From Gammaproteobacteria bacterium (GTDB taxonomy: Bacteria > Pseudomonadota > Gammaproteobacteria > UBA9214): DNA of 8,289 nt. This document shows positions 1 through 7,020 of the stretch, in pieces. The first letter of the stretch is position 1, and each line of letters begins with the position of its first letter. The stretch is from positions 1-8,289 of the forward strand of contig JAOUCV010000084.1 of NCBI GenBank assembly GCA_029859555.1, read 5' to 3'. A model generated the notes under the pieces. That model did not search any database and had not been told where the DNA came from. It saw only the letters and a list, made by a program, of their open reading frames with translations. Both the position numbers and the translations under genes were made by a program.

Positions 1-8
1 TTAGTCAT
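1..8 (-). CDS. Start of an unidentified gene downstream of fhcC (partial)
   Basis: On the minus strand an ATG occupies 8-6 and is preceded by a strong Shine-Dalgarno sequence, GAGG at 20-17, with an 8-base spacer. This suggests that another gene of the fhc operon starts here and runs out of the window to the left. Only Met-Thr and the first two bases of a third codon (Asn or Lys) are visible, so the product cannot be named. It lies 46 bases after the fhcC stop with no hairpin terminator between, which fits co-transcription. By position it may be another C1-pathway or cofactor gene; that is inference only. Confidence 0.4.
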
Positions 9-54
9 TGATTGGTCCTCGTTTTCAGTAACTTCCAGAAGATGATTATGTCGT

Positions 55-870
55 TCATATCCATACAAGTATTTCGCCTTTGCCATCGACAGCAAGGTCA
101 CCGGCATAACGGTGTACGCGGCATTCGCCATTGTCATGTTCGGCAAAACAGCTATCCACTGCTGCAAGGGATCGCGTCAACAGGGGCAGGAAACCAAGGT
201 CGTGCACGCCGCAGTCGTTGAACGTAGCCGGCAGTTCCACCGGGGTTTCATACAGCAACAGTGTGCCCCGTTTCATGGCATAACCGGGTTTTGGGCCAAC
301 CTTTCCGAGTACGGCAATGGTGCCGGCCACCATGCGTGCACCACAGTAGGCGCCGCTATTGCCTGCCACAAGAATGTGACCGCGACGCAGGTGGTCGCCG
401 GTACGGTCGCCACAGTCGCCGCGTACCAGCAGAGTGCCGCCGCGCATGCCCTGGCGATCGCCGGGCAAGGCACCACCGGCGAAATTGCCGCAGTTACCGG
501 CTACCGTGATGTTGCCGTCATGCATGCCGCTGGCGGTCCAGTGACCGCTGTTACCGCTTACCTCGATGCAACCGTTGTACATGCCCTGGCCAAGGTGATT
601 GCCGATGTCGCCTTCAATACGGATATGACCGGACGTCATACCGCTACCGATACCGTGCAGGTGGCGGCTGCTGTTAAGGATGACCAGTTGCTGTGCGTCA
701 TTGCCTCTAATGTCAAACAGGCTGGACAGTGGCTGGCGGCGGTTGCCGTTGTACAGCGGCAGGGCGCCGATATCTTCAGTGCTGAGTCCCGACAAGCGGT
801 CCGGTGTCAGCAACGAAACATCGATTCCATAGCCGGGTTGTTCGCGCAGGGTCAGTGTCAGGGCGATCAT
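55..870 (-). CDS. fhcC: Formyltransferase/hydrolase complex subunit C (FhcC)
   Basis: This 271-residue protein is the FhcC subunit of the formyltransferase/hydrolase complex, which releases formate from formyl-H4MPT by way of methylofuran. It is homologous to FwdC/FmdC of archaeal formylmethanofuran dehydrogenase. The main evidence is a run of glycine-rich repeats from about residue 75 to 205, repeated roughly every 19-20 residues (for example GNSGHWTASGMHDG, GNCGNFAGGA, GDCGDRTGDHLRRG, GNSGAYCGARMVAG). This is the beta-helix fold shared with the C-terminal GXGXG domain of glutamate synthase. The subunit is thought to be structural rather than catalytic. The start is supported by GGGAG at 883-879, 8 bases upstream inside the end of fhcD, and by the ATGA overlap with the fhcD stop. 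It is the last complete gene of the fhcBADC operon. The protein should be cytoplasmic; no signal peptide or membrane segment is seen. Confidence 0.95.
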   Translation of the reverse strand: MIALTLTLREQPGYGIDVSLLTPDRLSGLSTEDIGALPLYNGNRRQPLSSLFDIRGNDAQQLVILNSSRHLHGIGSGMTSGHIRIEGDIGNHLGQGMYNGCIEVSGNSGHWTASGMHDGNITVAGNCGNFAGGALPGDRQGMRGGTLLVRGDCGDRTGDHLRRGHILVAGNSGAYCGARMVAGTIAVLGKVGPKPGYAMKRGTLLLYETPVELPATFNDCGVHDLGFLPLLTRSLAAVDSCFAEHDNGECRVHRYAGDLAVDGKGEILVWI

Positions 871-1763
871 GCCATGATCTCCCGCAAGTGAAAATGGAAC
901 TTGCCCAGGTTGCCACCGTAATTACCGGCAGACACCCGCATGATACCGCTATCGGTGCCGAGCTCGCAGACGGCATCAATACCGGTGCGCATGGCGCTGC
1001 GAATATCGGATTCTGTCAGGCCATTGATGACGATTTCCATGACGGATTCGATATCAGCCGACAGCGAGGTTTGCGTCAGGCCTCTCAGTGTCGGGCAGAA
1101 TGCCTGGTTGGTAGAAGCAGGCAGTGCCTTGTACCTGGAGCCGACCTTGGAGCCTGAACGCACCACGCCTCCGGGAAACGGCATGATGACATTTGGCAAG
1201 TCCTGCATGGCCTCAATTGCCGCTTCGCAGGCAGTTAATGCCTGTGCCTGCGAGTGCGCCAGCACCAGGAAGTTACCGCCGCCCACGGCACTGCAATAGC
1301 CGGTACTTTCCTCGGCGACAAATTCTCCATCCATAACCGGTACACGCCAGTACCGGCGTCCATCGATGAGCTTGGAAATCTGGTAGCCGTCACCGAAAAA
1401 GCGTATGTTTTTGCCAAGATTAATGGTCTTTTCGCCGGACATGCCGGCAAAAACAGCGCTGGTCGGCGAGGTCAGGATGCACTGGCCGACACGCTTTTCC
1501 AGCTGTTTTCCGAGGTCTTTGGTGGACATGCCGAACAGCAGTACGGTGACACCCGGCCGGCCGTCAGGGGTATCATCGGCAGCCAGTTCTTTTTCAATCC
1601 CGGCCTCGATACCGCAACCGATTACCGAGGTAGCAAAACCGGTCATGGCTTCGGCGGCATGCCGTGCCCAGCGGTGATTCAGTGCGGTAATTATAATGCG
1701 TGTAGCTTTCATGCCGAAGGCTTCAGCATAGGTTTCGTCAATGGCCACACCATTAATATTCAT
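867..1763 (-). CDS. fhcD: Formylmethanofuran:H4MPT formyltransferase (FhcD/Ftr)
   Basis: This 298-residue protein is the Ftr-family formyltransferase subunit. In bacteria it moves the formyl group from 5-formyl-H4MPT to methylofuran, the reverse of the methanogenic direction. The length matches the family (about 300 residues). Recognisable conserved stretches are the N-terminal ETYAEAFGMKATRIIITA (residues 10-27), the glycine-rich GGGNFLVLAHSQAQALTACE (161-180), and PFPGGVVRSGSKVGSRYK (195-212) with the following PASTNQAFCPTLRG. These correspond to the two related halves of the Ftr fold. The start overlaps the fhcA stop as ATGA at 1763-1760, with no clear Shine-Dalgarno sequence of its own, so translation is probably coupled to fhcA. 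Its stop in turn overlaps the fhcC start. The product should act in the cytoplasm inside the FhcABCD complex. Confidence 0.97.
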   Translation of the reverse strand: MNINGVAIDETYAEAFGMKATRIIITALNHRWARHAAEAMTGFATSVIGCGIEAGIEKELAADDTPDGRPGVTVLLFGMSTKDLGKQLEKRVGQCILTSPTSAVFAGMSGEKTINLGKNIRFFGDGYQISKLIDGRRYWRVPVMDGEFVAEESTGYCSAVGGGNFLVLAHSQAQALTACEAAIEAMQDLPNVIMPFPGGVVRSGSKVGSRYKALPASTNQAFCPTLRGLTQTSLSADIESVMEIVINGLTESDIRSAMRTGIDAVCELGTDSGIMRVSAGNYGGNLGKFHFHLREIMA

Positions 1764-3430
1764 CGGTTACTACGCGCAATACAGTCTGTAACCATGACCG
1801 GGCTACCGATGTGGTTTGCCATCTCATCATCACTGATCCTGAAGTTTTGTATACGGATACTGTGATAACGATCAAAGTAATCACTGAGTGATTTCTCGAT
1901 GCCTGAATCAAACTCGGGGCGTACCACGTGGGTATTGCCACGTACCACGTTCCAGATGTCTCCGTCACGCACTACCAGTTCACCACTCTTGAATACATAG
2001 GCCGGGCACTCGAACATGCGTTGGCGATTTTTATCGACGTTGTACACAGCAATATCTGCAACAGCTCCTGTTGCCAGGTGGCCGCGATCCTTCAAGCCAA
2101 GAATCCGTGCCGGGCCGGCACGTGTCATGATGGCCATTTCATAAAGCGTGTACTCGCGAGTAAGCCCTGCCAGGCGCGAGTGCGCAGCAACCTCTGGATG
2201 GATCTGCAGTAACATTTCCTCGCGGAAACTGCGGTCCATCAGCAGCCGCATGAGGTGCGGGTAACTGGTAAACGGTGCGCCGTTGGGGTGATCGGTGGTC
2301 AGGAACACGCGCCACGGATCATCGACCATGAGGAAGATTTCCAGTCCAATGGCCCACTGCATGGCATTGACGAAGTTCTTGTCACGGTAACGAAATGGCA
2401 CCACGCCGCAGCCACCTTCACACTCGATATCAGTGCAGACCCATTTATTGGGATGCGCATGTTGATGATTGGCGTGCTGATGCATGGTGTCCGCGGACAG
2501 GGTGACTGTTTGCCCGAACATGATCTGGCCAACATCGGCACTGATATTGTGGTTGGCGTTAATAGCCTCTGCAATCTCGGCTGCTGCCGAGGAAAACCGG
2601 TGATCACCTTCGGTACCGTAGCTGTGGAACTGGATATGCGTCAGGTGCAGGGGAAGGCCGGCAGCGGCCTCCATGGTATCCAGCGTGGTCCTGAAATTAC
2701 CCGGCACCCCCAGATTGCTGGCATGCACATGCAAGGGATGTGGAATACCCAGTTCATAGAGCGCCTGCGACAGGCGGCTGACAATAGAGCGCGGCGTGAC
2801 ATTGTAATACGGTGTTGTTTCGTCCAGATCCAGTTTGCGCTGGTTGAACTTGAAAGCACTGATACCACCGGGGTTGACCACCTTGATGCCAACGCACTGG
2901 GTTGCATGCAGGATCCATGCGACATAGTCGTTGATCAGTTGCTGCTCGGCCCCCGTTGATAACATGCGTAACAGAAAATCGTCATTGCCAAGCATTGCGT
3001 AGCCGCCGGTATCGAGGATCGGCGTGTCCGCCATTTCCATATGCGCCTGGCGCGCATTAACCGGCAATACAGCAGGCTCGAAGGCCGAGGTATACCCCAT
3101 TTCCGCATAGCGATATCCTGCCAGCAGGGTGGACGGTGTGGCACGACTGCAACCGGAACGCGGCCGGGTGTCATTTTCGCCGGGTTCACTGCGGCAGAAT
3201 TCGGGTAGCAGGGTACGTGCAATATTGACCTTGCCACCGCCGATATGGGTATGCAGGTCGATGGCGCCCGCCATGACGACCTTGCCGCGCAAGTCATACT
3301 CGGTGTCAATTTTTTCATCCGCAGACGGTGTTCCGACAATATGATTGTCGCGGATATAGATATCACGGACTTCGCCATCCACGCCGTTTGCGGGGTCGTA
3401 GACAGTGCCTGCCGTCAGTTTTATTAGCAT
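1760..3430 (-). CDS. fhcA: Formylmethylofuran hydrolase subunit A (FhcA)
   Basis: This 556-residue protein is the amidohydrolase subunit that hydrolyses formyl-methylofuran to formate; it is homologous to FwdA/FmdA. The expected dinuclear metal ligands are present: H60-T-H62 in DLHTHIGGG, a probable carboxylated lysine K183 in GIKVVNPGG, histidines at 234/236 (LHVHASNLG) and 262/265 (LHLTHIQFHSYG), and the aspartate D380 in TTDHPNGAP. The assignment of individual ligands is by analogy with FwdA. The open frame extends 45 codons further upstream, to 3565, but that part overlaps the end of fhcB, has no family resemblance and is low-complexity. The start at 3430 gives the typical MLIKLTAGTVYDP beginning and has AGGA at 3440-3437 with a 6-base spacer. 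It lies 13 bases after fhcB. A histidine-rich loop (residues 317-326) followed by Cys332, Cys337 and Cys341 stands out. Confidence 0.97.
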   Translation of the reverse strand: MLIKLTAGTVYDPANGVDGEVRDIYIRDNHIVGTPSADEKIDTEYDLRGKVVMAGAIDLHTHIGGGKVNIARTLLPEFCRSEPGENDTRPRSGCSRATPSTLLAGYRYAEMGYTSAFEPAVLPVNARQAHMEMADTPILDTGGYAMLGNDDFLLRMLSTGAEQQLINDYVAWILHATQCVGIKVVNPGGISAFKFNQRKLDLDETTPYYNVTPRSIVSRLSQALYELGIPHPLHVHASNLGVPGNFRTTLDTMEAAAGLPLHLTHIQFHSYGTEGDHRFSSAAAEIAEAINANHNISADVGQIMFGQTVTLSADTMHQHANHQHAHPNKWVCTDIECEGGCGVVPFRYRDKNFVNAMQWAIGLEIFLMVDDPWRVFLTTDHPNGAPFTSYPHLMRLLMDRSFREEMLLQIHPEVAAHSRLAGLTREYTLYEMAIMTRAGPARILGLKDRGHLATGAVADIAVYNVDKNRQRMFECPAYVFKSGELVVRDGDIWNVVRGNTHVVRPEFDSGIEKSLSDYFDRYHSIRIQNFRISDDEMANHIGSPVMVTDCIARSNR

Positions 3431-3443
3431 GACGTTTCCTGGC

Positions 3444-4727
3444 CTAGAGATGCTCGGTAATGGCCTGCAATATGGCGGCGACGGATAATAGCCCGCTAGC
3501 GCGTAATGACTGCAGGGGTAACACCGCGATGCTGTCGCAGCGGAAGATATGGCCGCTGTGATCAATGCCCGGCGTTGCTACCGGTATGAACACCTCGGGC
3601 GATGTTTCGCATTGCATGCCGGCACGCCCGAGTACTATCGCGGGTACGGCGGATAGCGGTGGTTTACGCCGGGTGTCAAAGGCCGAGATCCACAACAGCA
3701 GGTCCGCTTCCTGTTCGGATAACAGGCGTTCCCCGTCAAATAACAAGGGATCAAAGTGCGGTTTTCTGCTAGCCAGGCTGAAGCGGCTTGCATAACCTGT
3801 CTGCCAGGTAGCCACCTGTGCAAAGGTGTGGTCACCGTTGCTGCCGCCCAGCGGCAGGGCCGAGCAACGGCTTTCGATATTGATGTCCTTAACCAGCTCA
3901 CAGCAGGCCTGCACGGTTAGCTCGGCATGGGGAAAGTCGAGTTCTGAACTGTTCCAGGTTACCACGCTGTAGCGGGCGTCACGCAGGCGTTGCACCAGCT
4001 CGAGTAGCTGAGACTGCGGGATACCGGCAATATTTTCCGTCTGTAGCGATTTTCCGTTTACCAGCGAGCGTAGCGCCATGGCGATAGTGCCGAGTTGCTC
4101 CGGGGCGCAGGGGAAGCGGGTTATGCGGCTGCTGTTCTGCACCAGCTCGTTGTCATTGCTTGCCCCGATGAGCACCAGTTCACGTTGCCGGGTGTCATGG
4201 CCGAACATGGATTCTGCGTTATTGAAGAAACGTTCGTAGAACCGTGGTGTTCTTTCCGCTATACCATTGCCAAATACCACCATCAGGTCAACATGATTAC
4301 GCACCTCGGTGAGCGTGGTGGTCATCCAGCCACTATCCTGCACTGCAAGGATATTGCGCATCATGGCGGCACTGTTCATATGATCGACAATGGCGCCGAT
4401 GCGATCGGCCAGCTGCAGTGTGGCACGTGCCCCTGCAACATCAGTCCCGAGTCCACCGAATAACGGCTGCCGCGAATCGCGTAACAGGCCGGCACTGCGG
4501 GCCAGTGCATCATCGAGTGAACAGCTATGGCCGTTGATCTGTGGCTGGCGGTTCACGGCTGCAGTTGGCGGTAGAGGTTCAGAAAAGCCCGCCTGGCAGA
4601 GGTCGCAGCCGTTATCTGTGATACGTAACTGGCTGTTTTCAACCTGTACAGTCAGGTCATCGCAACATAGACCGCAAAAACTGCAGGCTATGTTGTGATG
4701 TAATTTGTCTGCTGTATTTGTGTCCAT
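3444..4727 (-). CDS. fhcB: Formyltransferase/hydrolase complex subunit B (FhcB)
   Basis: This 427-residue protein is homologous to the molybdo/tungstopterin subunit FwdB/FmdB of formylmethanofuran dehydrogenase. In bacterial Fhc complexes the subunit is regarded as non-redox and scaffolding. Near the N-terminus is a cysteine array, C15-x2-C18-x2-C21-C22-x18-C41-x2-C44 (ACSFCGLCCDD then NGCDLC), resembling an iron-sulphur site. The conserved fold is visible at TEVRNHVDLMVVFGNGIAERTPRF (from residue 140) and ATWQTGYASRFSL (306-318). Where archaeal FwdB has its metal-binding Cys and neighbouring His, this protein reads NSAAMMRNILAVQD (118-131), so those residues appear lost. The expected active-site Arg region reads LGGSNGDHTFAQ, also without Arg. 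The start at 4727 has only a weak ribosome binding site, but it sits just before the conserved cysteine region. It is the first gene of the fhcBADC operon. Confidence 0.93.
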   Translation of the reverse strand: MDTNTADKLHHNIACSFCGLCCDDLTVQVENSQLRITDNGCDLCQAGFSEPLPPTAAVNRQPQINGHSCSLDDALARSAGLLRDSRQPLFGGLGTDVAGARATLQLADRIGAIVDHMNSAAMMRNILAVQDSGWMTTTLTEVRNHVDLMVVFGNGIAERTPRFYERFFNNAESMFGHDTRQRELVLIGASNDNELVQNSSRITRFPCAPEQLGTIAMALRSLVNGKSLQTENIAGIPQSQLLELVQRLRDARYSVVTWNSSELDFPHAELTVQACCELVKDINIESRCSALPLGGSNGDHTFAQVATWQTGYASRFSLASRKPHFDPLLFDGERLLSEQEADLLLWISAFDTRRKPPLSAVPAIVLGRAGMQCETSPEVFIPVATPGIDHSGHIFRCDSIAVLPLQSLRASGLLSVAAILQAITEHL

Positions 4728-4831
4728 ATGCTGCTTCGCGGTTGTCTGCCGCGTTAATAATGTTTATTGGTGGCTGCTGACGCTGGCGTATCGCCTTTAT
4801 GTAACGCATGGATCATGCCAATTGCTTGAGG

Positions 4832-4849
4832 TGCAGGGAATTCCCTGCA
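4832..4849. repeat. Perfect 18-base palindrome, candidate operator
   Basis: TGCAGGGAATTCCCTGCA is an uninterrupted perfect inverted repeat with 9-base arms. It lies 104 bases upstream of fhcB and 216 bases upstream of mptG. With no loop it would make a poor RNA hairpin, so a binding site for a dimeric transcription factor is more likely than a terminator. The regulator is unknown; no regulator gene is present in the window. Confidence 0.5.
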
Positions 4850-4954
4850 AGCCCGGACAAAGTTCCTTGGCAGGCGGCTATTTGCAAGCGTGAAATATTC
4901 ATTCTGTGTTTGCGGGTGCAGTTGTTGTGTACCAACTGTCACGGCTGGCTTGAA

Positions 4955-4969
4955 AATGTGTGACACATT
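4955..4969. repeat. Perfect 15-base palindrome, candidate operator
   Basis: AATGTGTGACACATT has 7-base perfect arms around a central G. It lies about 34 bases upstream of the best TATACA -10 candidate for mptG, a position where an activator or repressor could act. Its TGTG/CACA content loosely recalls CRP/FNR-type half sites, but the spacing is too short for a standard CRP site (TGTGA-N6-TCACA). The function is inferred from symmetry and location only. Confidence 0.45.
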
Positions 4970-5065
4970 GTTGCAGTAATGTCGCATTAAGCCGCAGGGT
5001 GGTATACAAGCAGCTGATAAATAACATATATATTAAACTGGCATAGGCGTTGCTCTAGTCAGTGC

Positions 5066-6091
5066 ATGAGTTCAGTGCACGCTATCGATAAAGAAAATAA
5101 ATCCGTGCGGGTGGAAGCGCCGGCACGTCTGCATCTGGGGTTCATGGATCTTAACGGCAATCTGGGGCGTCGCTTCGGCAGCCTCGGTCTGACCCTGGAA
5201 GGAATTTCCACCGAAATCGAATTAAGCTGCTGTTCAACCTTGCAGGTCGAAGGTCCGGCTAAGGCACGGGCGCGGGTACAGCTTTGCGCCTCGGCACTGA
5301 TCGAAAAACTCGGTTTGCCGCCAGGCCTGAGTATCAAAATCCGTAGCGCCATTCCCGATCATGTTGGCCTTGGATCCGGTACACAGATGGCACTGGCTGT
5401 TGCCACCGGCCTGTCGCGTCTCTACGACCTCGAATTACCTACGCGCCATGCGGCGCAACTGATGAGCCGGGGCATGCGCTCTGGTATCGGTATCGGCGCC
5501 TTCGATACCGGGGGGTTTATTCTTGATGGCGGGCGTGGCGAGGCGGATGCATCACCACCGGTGATTATGCAAAGTATGTTTCCCGGCAGCTGGCGCCTGC
5601 TGCTGATATTCGATCAGCGCGGACCCGGTATACACGGCACTGCAGAAAAAAACGCCTTCGGTAGCCTGCCGGAATTTCCCGAGGAACAGGCCGCGGCATT
5701 GTGCCGCCTGGTGATGATGCAGGCATTACCTGCCCTGGCGGAGCAGGATTGCGAACGCTTCGGTCATGCCATCGGTCATTTACAGCAGGTGGTCGGCGAT
5801 CATTTTTCACCGGCGCAGTCCGGACGTTTCGCCAGTCCTGCAGTGGCCCAGGTGCTGGACTGGTTACAAAAGCAAGGTATCCAGGGTATTGGTCAGAGTT
5901 CCTGGGGTCCCACCGGTTTCGCCATTATTGACAGCCAGGTGCGTGCCGAAAGCGTGTTGCAGAGCGTTACAGACAGTTTCGGCGGCAATGCCAACCTGCG
6001 TTTCATGGTCTGCCGCGCCCGTAATCATGGCAGCCGTATTGAGACGTTCCGCAATTCTACAGCGCACACCACGCTGCGCGCGGCCATGTAG
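5066..6091 (+). CDS. mptG: Beta-ribofuranosylaminobenzene 5'-phosphate synthase
   Basis: This 341-residue protein is beta-RFAP synthase (the Methylobacterium orf4 type). It joins 4-aminobenzoate and phosphoribosyl pyrophosphate with loss of CO2 and pyrophosphate, the first committed step linking the arylamine to ribose in H4MPT synthesis. It belongs to the GHMP-kinase-like superfamily. Evidence includes the N-terminal EAPARLHLGFMDLNG (residues 17-31), the glycine-rich GHMP motif PDHVGLGSGTQMALAVATG (97-115), MRSGIGIGAFDTGGFILDGG (137-156), and the C-terminal GQSSWGPTGFA (276-286), all typical of the family. Length fits the family. The ATG at 5066 has only a weak, distant AGGCG at 5045-5049; no better in-frame ATG exists upstream before a stop at 5018, and a GTG at 5075 is possible. 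It is first in the plus-strand operon, 23 bases before mtdB. The product should be cytoplasmic. Confidence 0.94.
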   Translation: MSSVHAIDKENKSVRVEAPARLHLGFMDLNGNLGRRFGSLGLTLEGISTEIELSCCSTLQVEGPAKARARVQLCASALIEKLGLPPGLSIKIRSAIPDHVGLGSGTQMALAVATGLSRLYDLELPTRHAAQLMSRGMRSGIGIGAFDTGGFILDGGRGEADASPPVIMQSMFPGSWRLLLIFDQRGPGIHGTAEKNAFGSLPEFPEEQAAALCRLVMMQALPALAEQDCERFGHAIGHLQQVVGDHFSPAQSGRFASPAVAQVLDWLQKQGIQGIGQSSWGPTGFAIIDSQVRAESVLQSVTDSFGGNANLRFMVCRARNHGSRIETFRNSTAHTTLRAAM

Positions 6092-6114
6092 AGCAGTGAG
6101 GCAGGATTAATGAA

Positions 6115-7020
6115 ATGAGCAAACCCTTTATATTGCACATGATCACCCCGGCAAAAAACCTCAGCCCGTTCGATGTCAACATGGCGGTCGATGCCGGCTG
6201 GACAACGGTGATCCCGTACACACAGGTTGAAACAGCAGAAGTGCCTGGCCTGGTACAGGATGCCATTTTTTCCCGGGGTCCCAAGGGTGTGCGCCGCACC
6301 GGTCTGTTCATTGGCGGCCGTGATATCGATCAAGCCATGGATATGCTGCAGTTGGCACAGGGTGCCATGGTGCCGCCATTTGAGGTTTCCGTATTTGCCG
6401 ATCCCAGCGGTGCCTTTACAACGGCAGCCGGACTGGTGGCCGCTGTCGAGCGGCAGTTACAGACCGTGTATTCGACTGGCCTTAACAATCAGCGGGTACT
6501 GGTGTTCGGCGGTACCGGGCCTGTGGGCATCGCGGCTTCCGTTATAGCGGTGCGCGCAGGCGCCAAAGTCAGCATTGTCGGGCACAGCAGCGATGCGCGT
6601 CCGCGCCAGATGACGGCCGCCTGCAAGCAGCGCTACGACATCGATCTTGATCCCGTGGACGGCAGCAGTGATGCGTTGAAGGAACAGCTGCTGGAGGATG
6701 CCGATGTAGTGTTTGGCACGGCTGCGGCTGGTGTGCAGGTGCTGTCGTCAGATAATCTCAAAGCCGCGACCAAACTCAAGGTAGCAGGGGACCTGAACGC
6801 GGTACCGCCATTGGGTATCGAAGGCGTCGACCTGATGGACGATGGCAAGGTGATTGCGAATACAAATGGCGCGGTTGGCATCGGGGCGCTGGCCATCGGT
6901 GATATAAAATATCAGGTTCAGCATGCATTGCTGCAGGACATGATGACGGCTGAAAATCCGTGTTACCTGGATTTTCAGGATGCCTTTGAAAGAGCCAGAA
7001 ACCATGTCGCACAGCACTGA
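6115..7020 (+). CDS. mtdB: NAD(P)-dependent methylene-H4MPT dehydrogenase
   Basis: This 301-residue protein oxidises methylene-H4MPT to methenyl-H4MPT with NAD+ or NADP+, feeding formaldehyde carbon towards formate and yielding reducing power. The length fits MtdA/MtdB enzymes (about 290-300 residues). The N-terminal part has the substrate-binding region SPFDVNMAVDAGWTTVIPY (17-35). The C-terminal Rossmann domain has RVLVFGGTGPVGIAASVIA (127-145), with the dinucleotide-binding GGTGPVG at 132-138, and further on AGDLNAVPPLGIEG and NGAVGIGALAIG, family hallmarks. The genetic setting beside mptG and the fhc operon favours MtdB over the H4F-linked MtdA, though sequence alone does not prove cofactor preference. 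AGGA at 6103-6106 lies 8 bases before the ATG. A nearby ATG at 6110 in another frame ends at once. The end overlaps the next gene by 17 bases. Confidence 0.93.
   Translation: MSKPFILHMITPAKNLSPFDVNMAVDAGWTTVIPYTQVETAEVPGLVQDAIFSRGPKGVRRTGLFIGGRDIDQAMDMLQLAQGAMVPPFEVSVFADPSGAFTTAAGLVAAVERQLQTVYSTGLNNQRVLVFGGTGPVGIAASVIAVRAGAKVSIVGHSSDARPRQMTAACKQRYDIDLDPVDGSSDALKEQLLEDADVVFGTAAAGVQVLSSDNLKAATKLKVAGDLNAVPPLGIEGVDLMDDGKVIANTNGAVGIGALAIGDIKYQVQHALLQDMMTAENPCYLDFQDAFERARNHVAQH

Larger units (their letters stand above)
4728..5065. promoter_or_regulatory. Divergent promoter region between fhcB and mptG
   Basis: This 338-base stretch separates the start codons of the two divergent operons and contains no convincing gene. 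It should carry promoters for both. It becomes AT-rich towards mptG (5011-5036, including ATAACATATATATTAA). Candidate -10 elements on the plus strand are TATACA at 5003-5008 and TATATT at 5029-5034, but neither has a good -35 at normal spacing. On the minus strand TTGGCA at 4821-4816 could be a -35, with only a poor -10 match downstream. It also holds two perfect palindromes (4832-4849 and 4955-4969) and a smaller imperfect one (4806-4818, GCATG-GAT-CATGC). I see no riboswitch or terminator-like structure. Co-regulation of both operons from this region is inferred from the layout. Confidence 0.6.

Noticed and set aside
112..891. Long open frame on the plus strand (259 codons) opposite fhcC
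   Set aside because: It lies wholly antisense to fhcC and the end of fhcD. Its Ala/Val/Thr-rich composition reflects the glycine-repeat codons on the other strand. It has no recognisable domain and no good ribosome binding site.
1254..1865. 203-codon open frame on the plus strand opposite fhcD
   Set aside because: It is antisense to a clear Ftr-family gene and resembles no known protein; it is a by-product of codon bias.
3431..3565. Extension of fhcA upstream to an ATG at 3565
   Set aside because: This part overlaps the end of fhcB in another frame and has no family-like sequence. The start at 3430 has a good ribosome binding site and the conserved MLIKLTAGTVYDP beginning.
4785..4800. GGCG-TAT-CGCC hairpin followed by TTTAT, a possible terminator
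   Set aside because: The stem is only 4 base pairs and the T run is short. On the plus strand no gene lies upstream to terminate, and on the minus strand it lies in the fhcB leader.
4806..4818. GCATG-GAT-CATGC small inverted repeat
   Set aside because: Five-base arms are common by chance; noted in the intergenic description but not claimed as a separate site.
4754..4987. Small open frame (77 codons) on the minus strand in the intergenic region
   Set aside because: It has no ribosome binding site and no recognisable motif. It spans both palindromes and the likely promoter region of the divergent operons.
6980..7003. Earlier ATG for the ATP-grasp gene
   Set aside because: It would increase the overlap with mtdB to 41 bases, and the GG of CAGGATG is too close to serve as a Shine-Dalgarno site. 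The ATG at 7004 is better placed.
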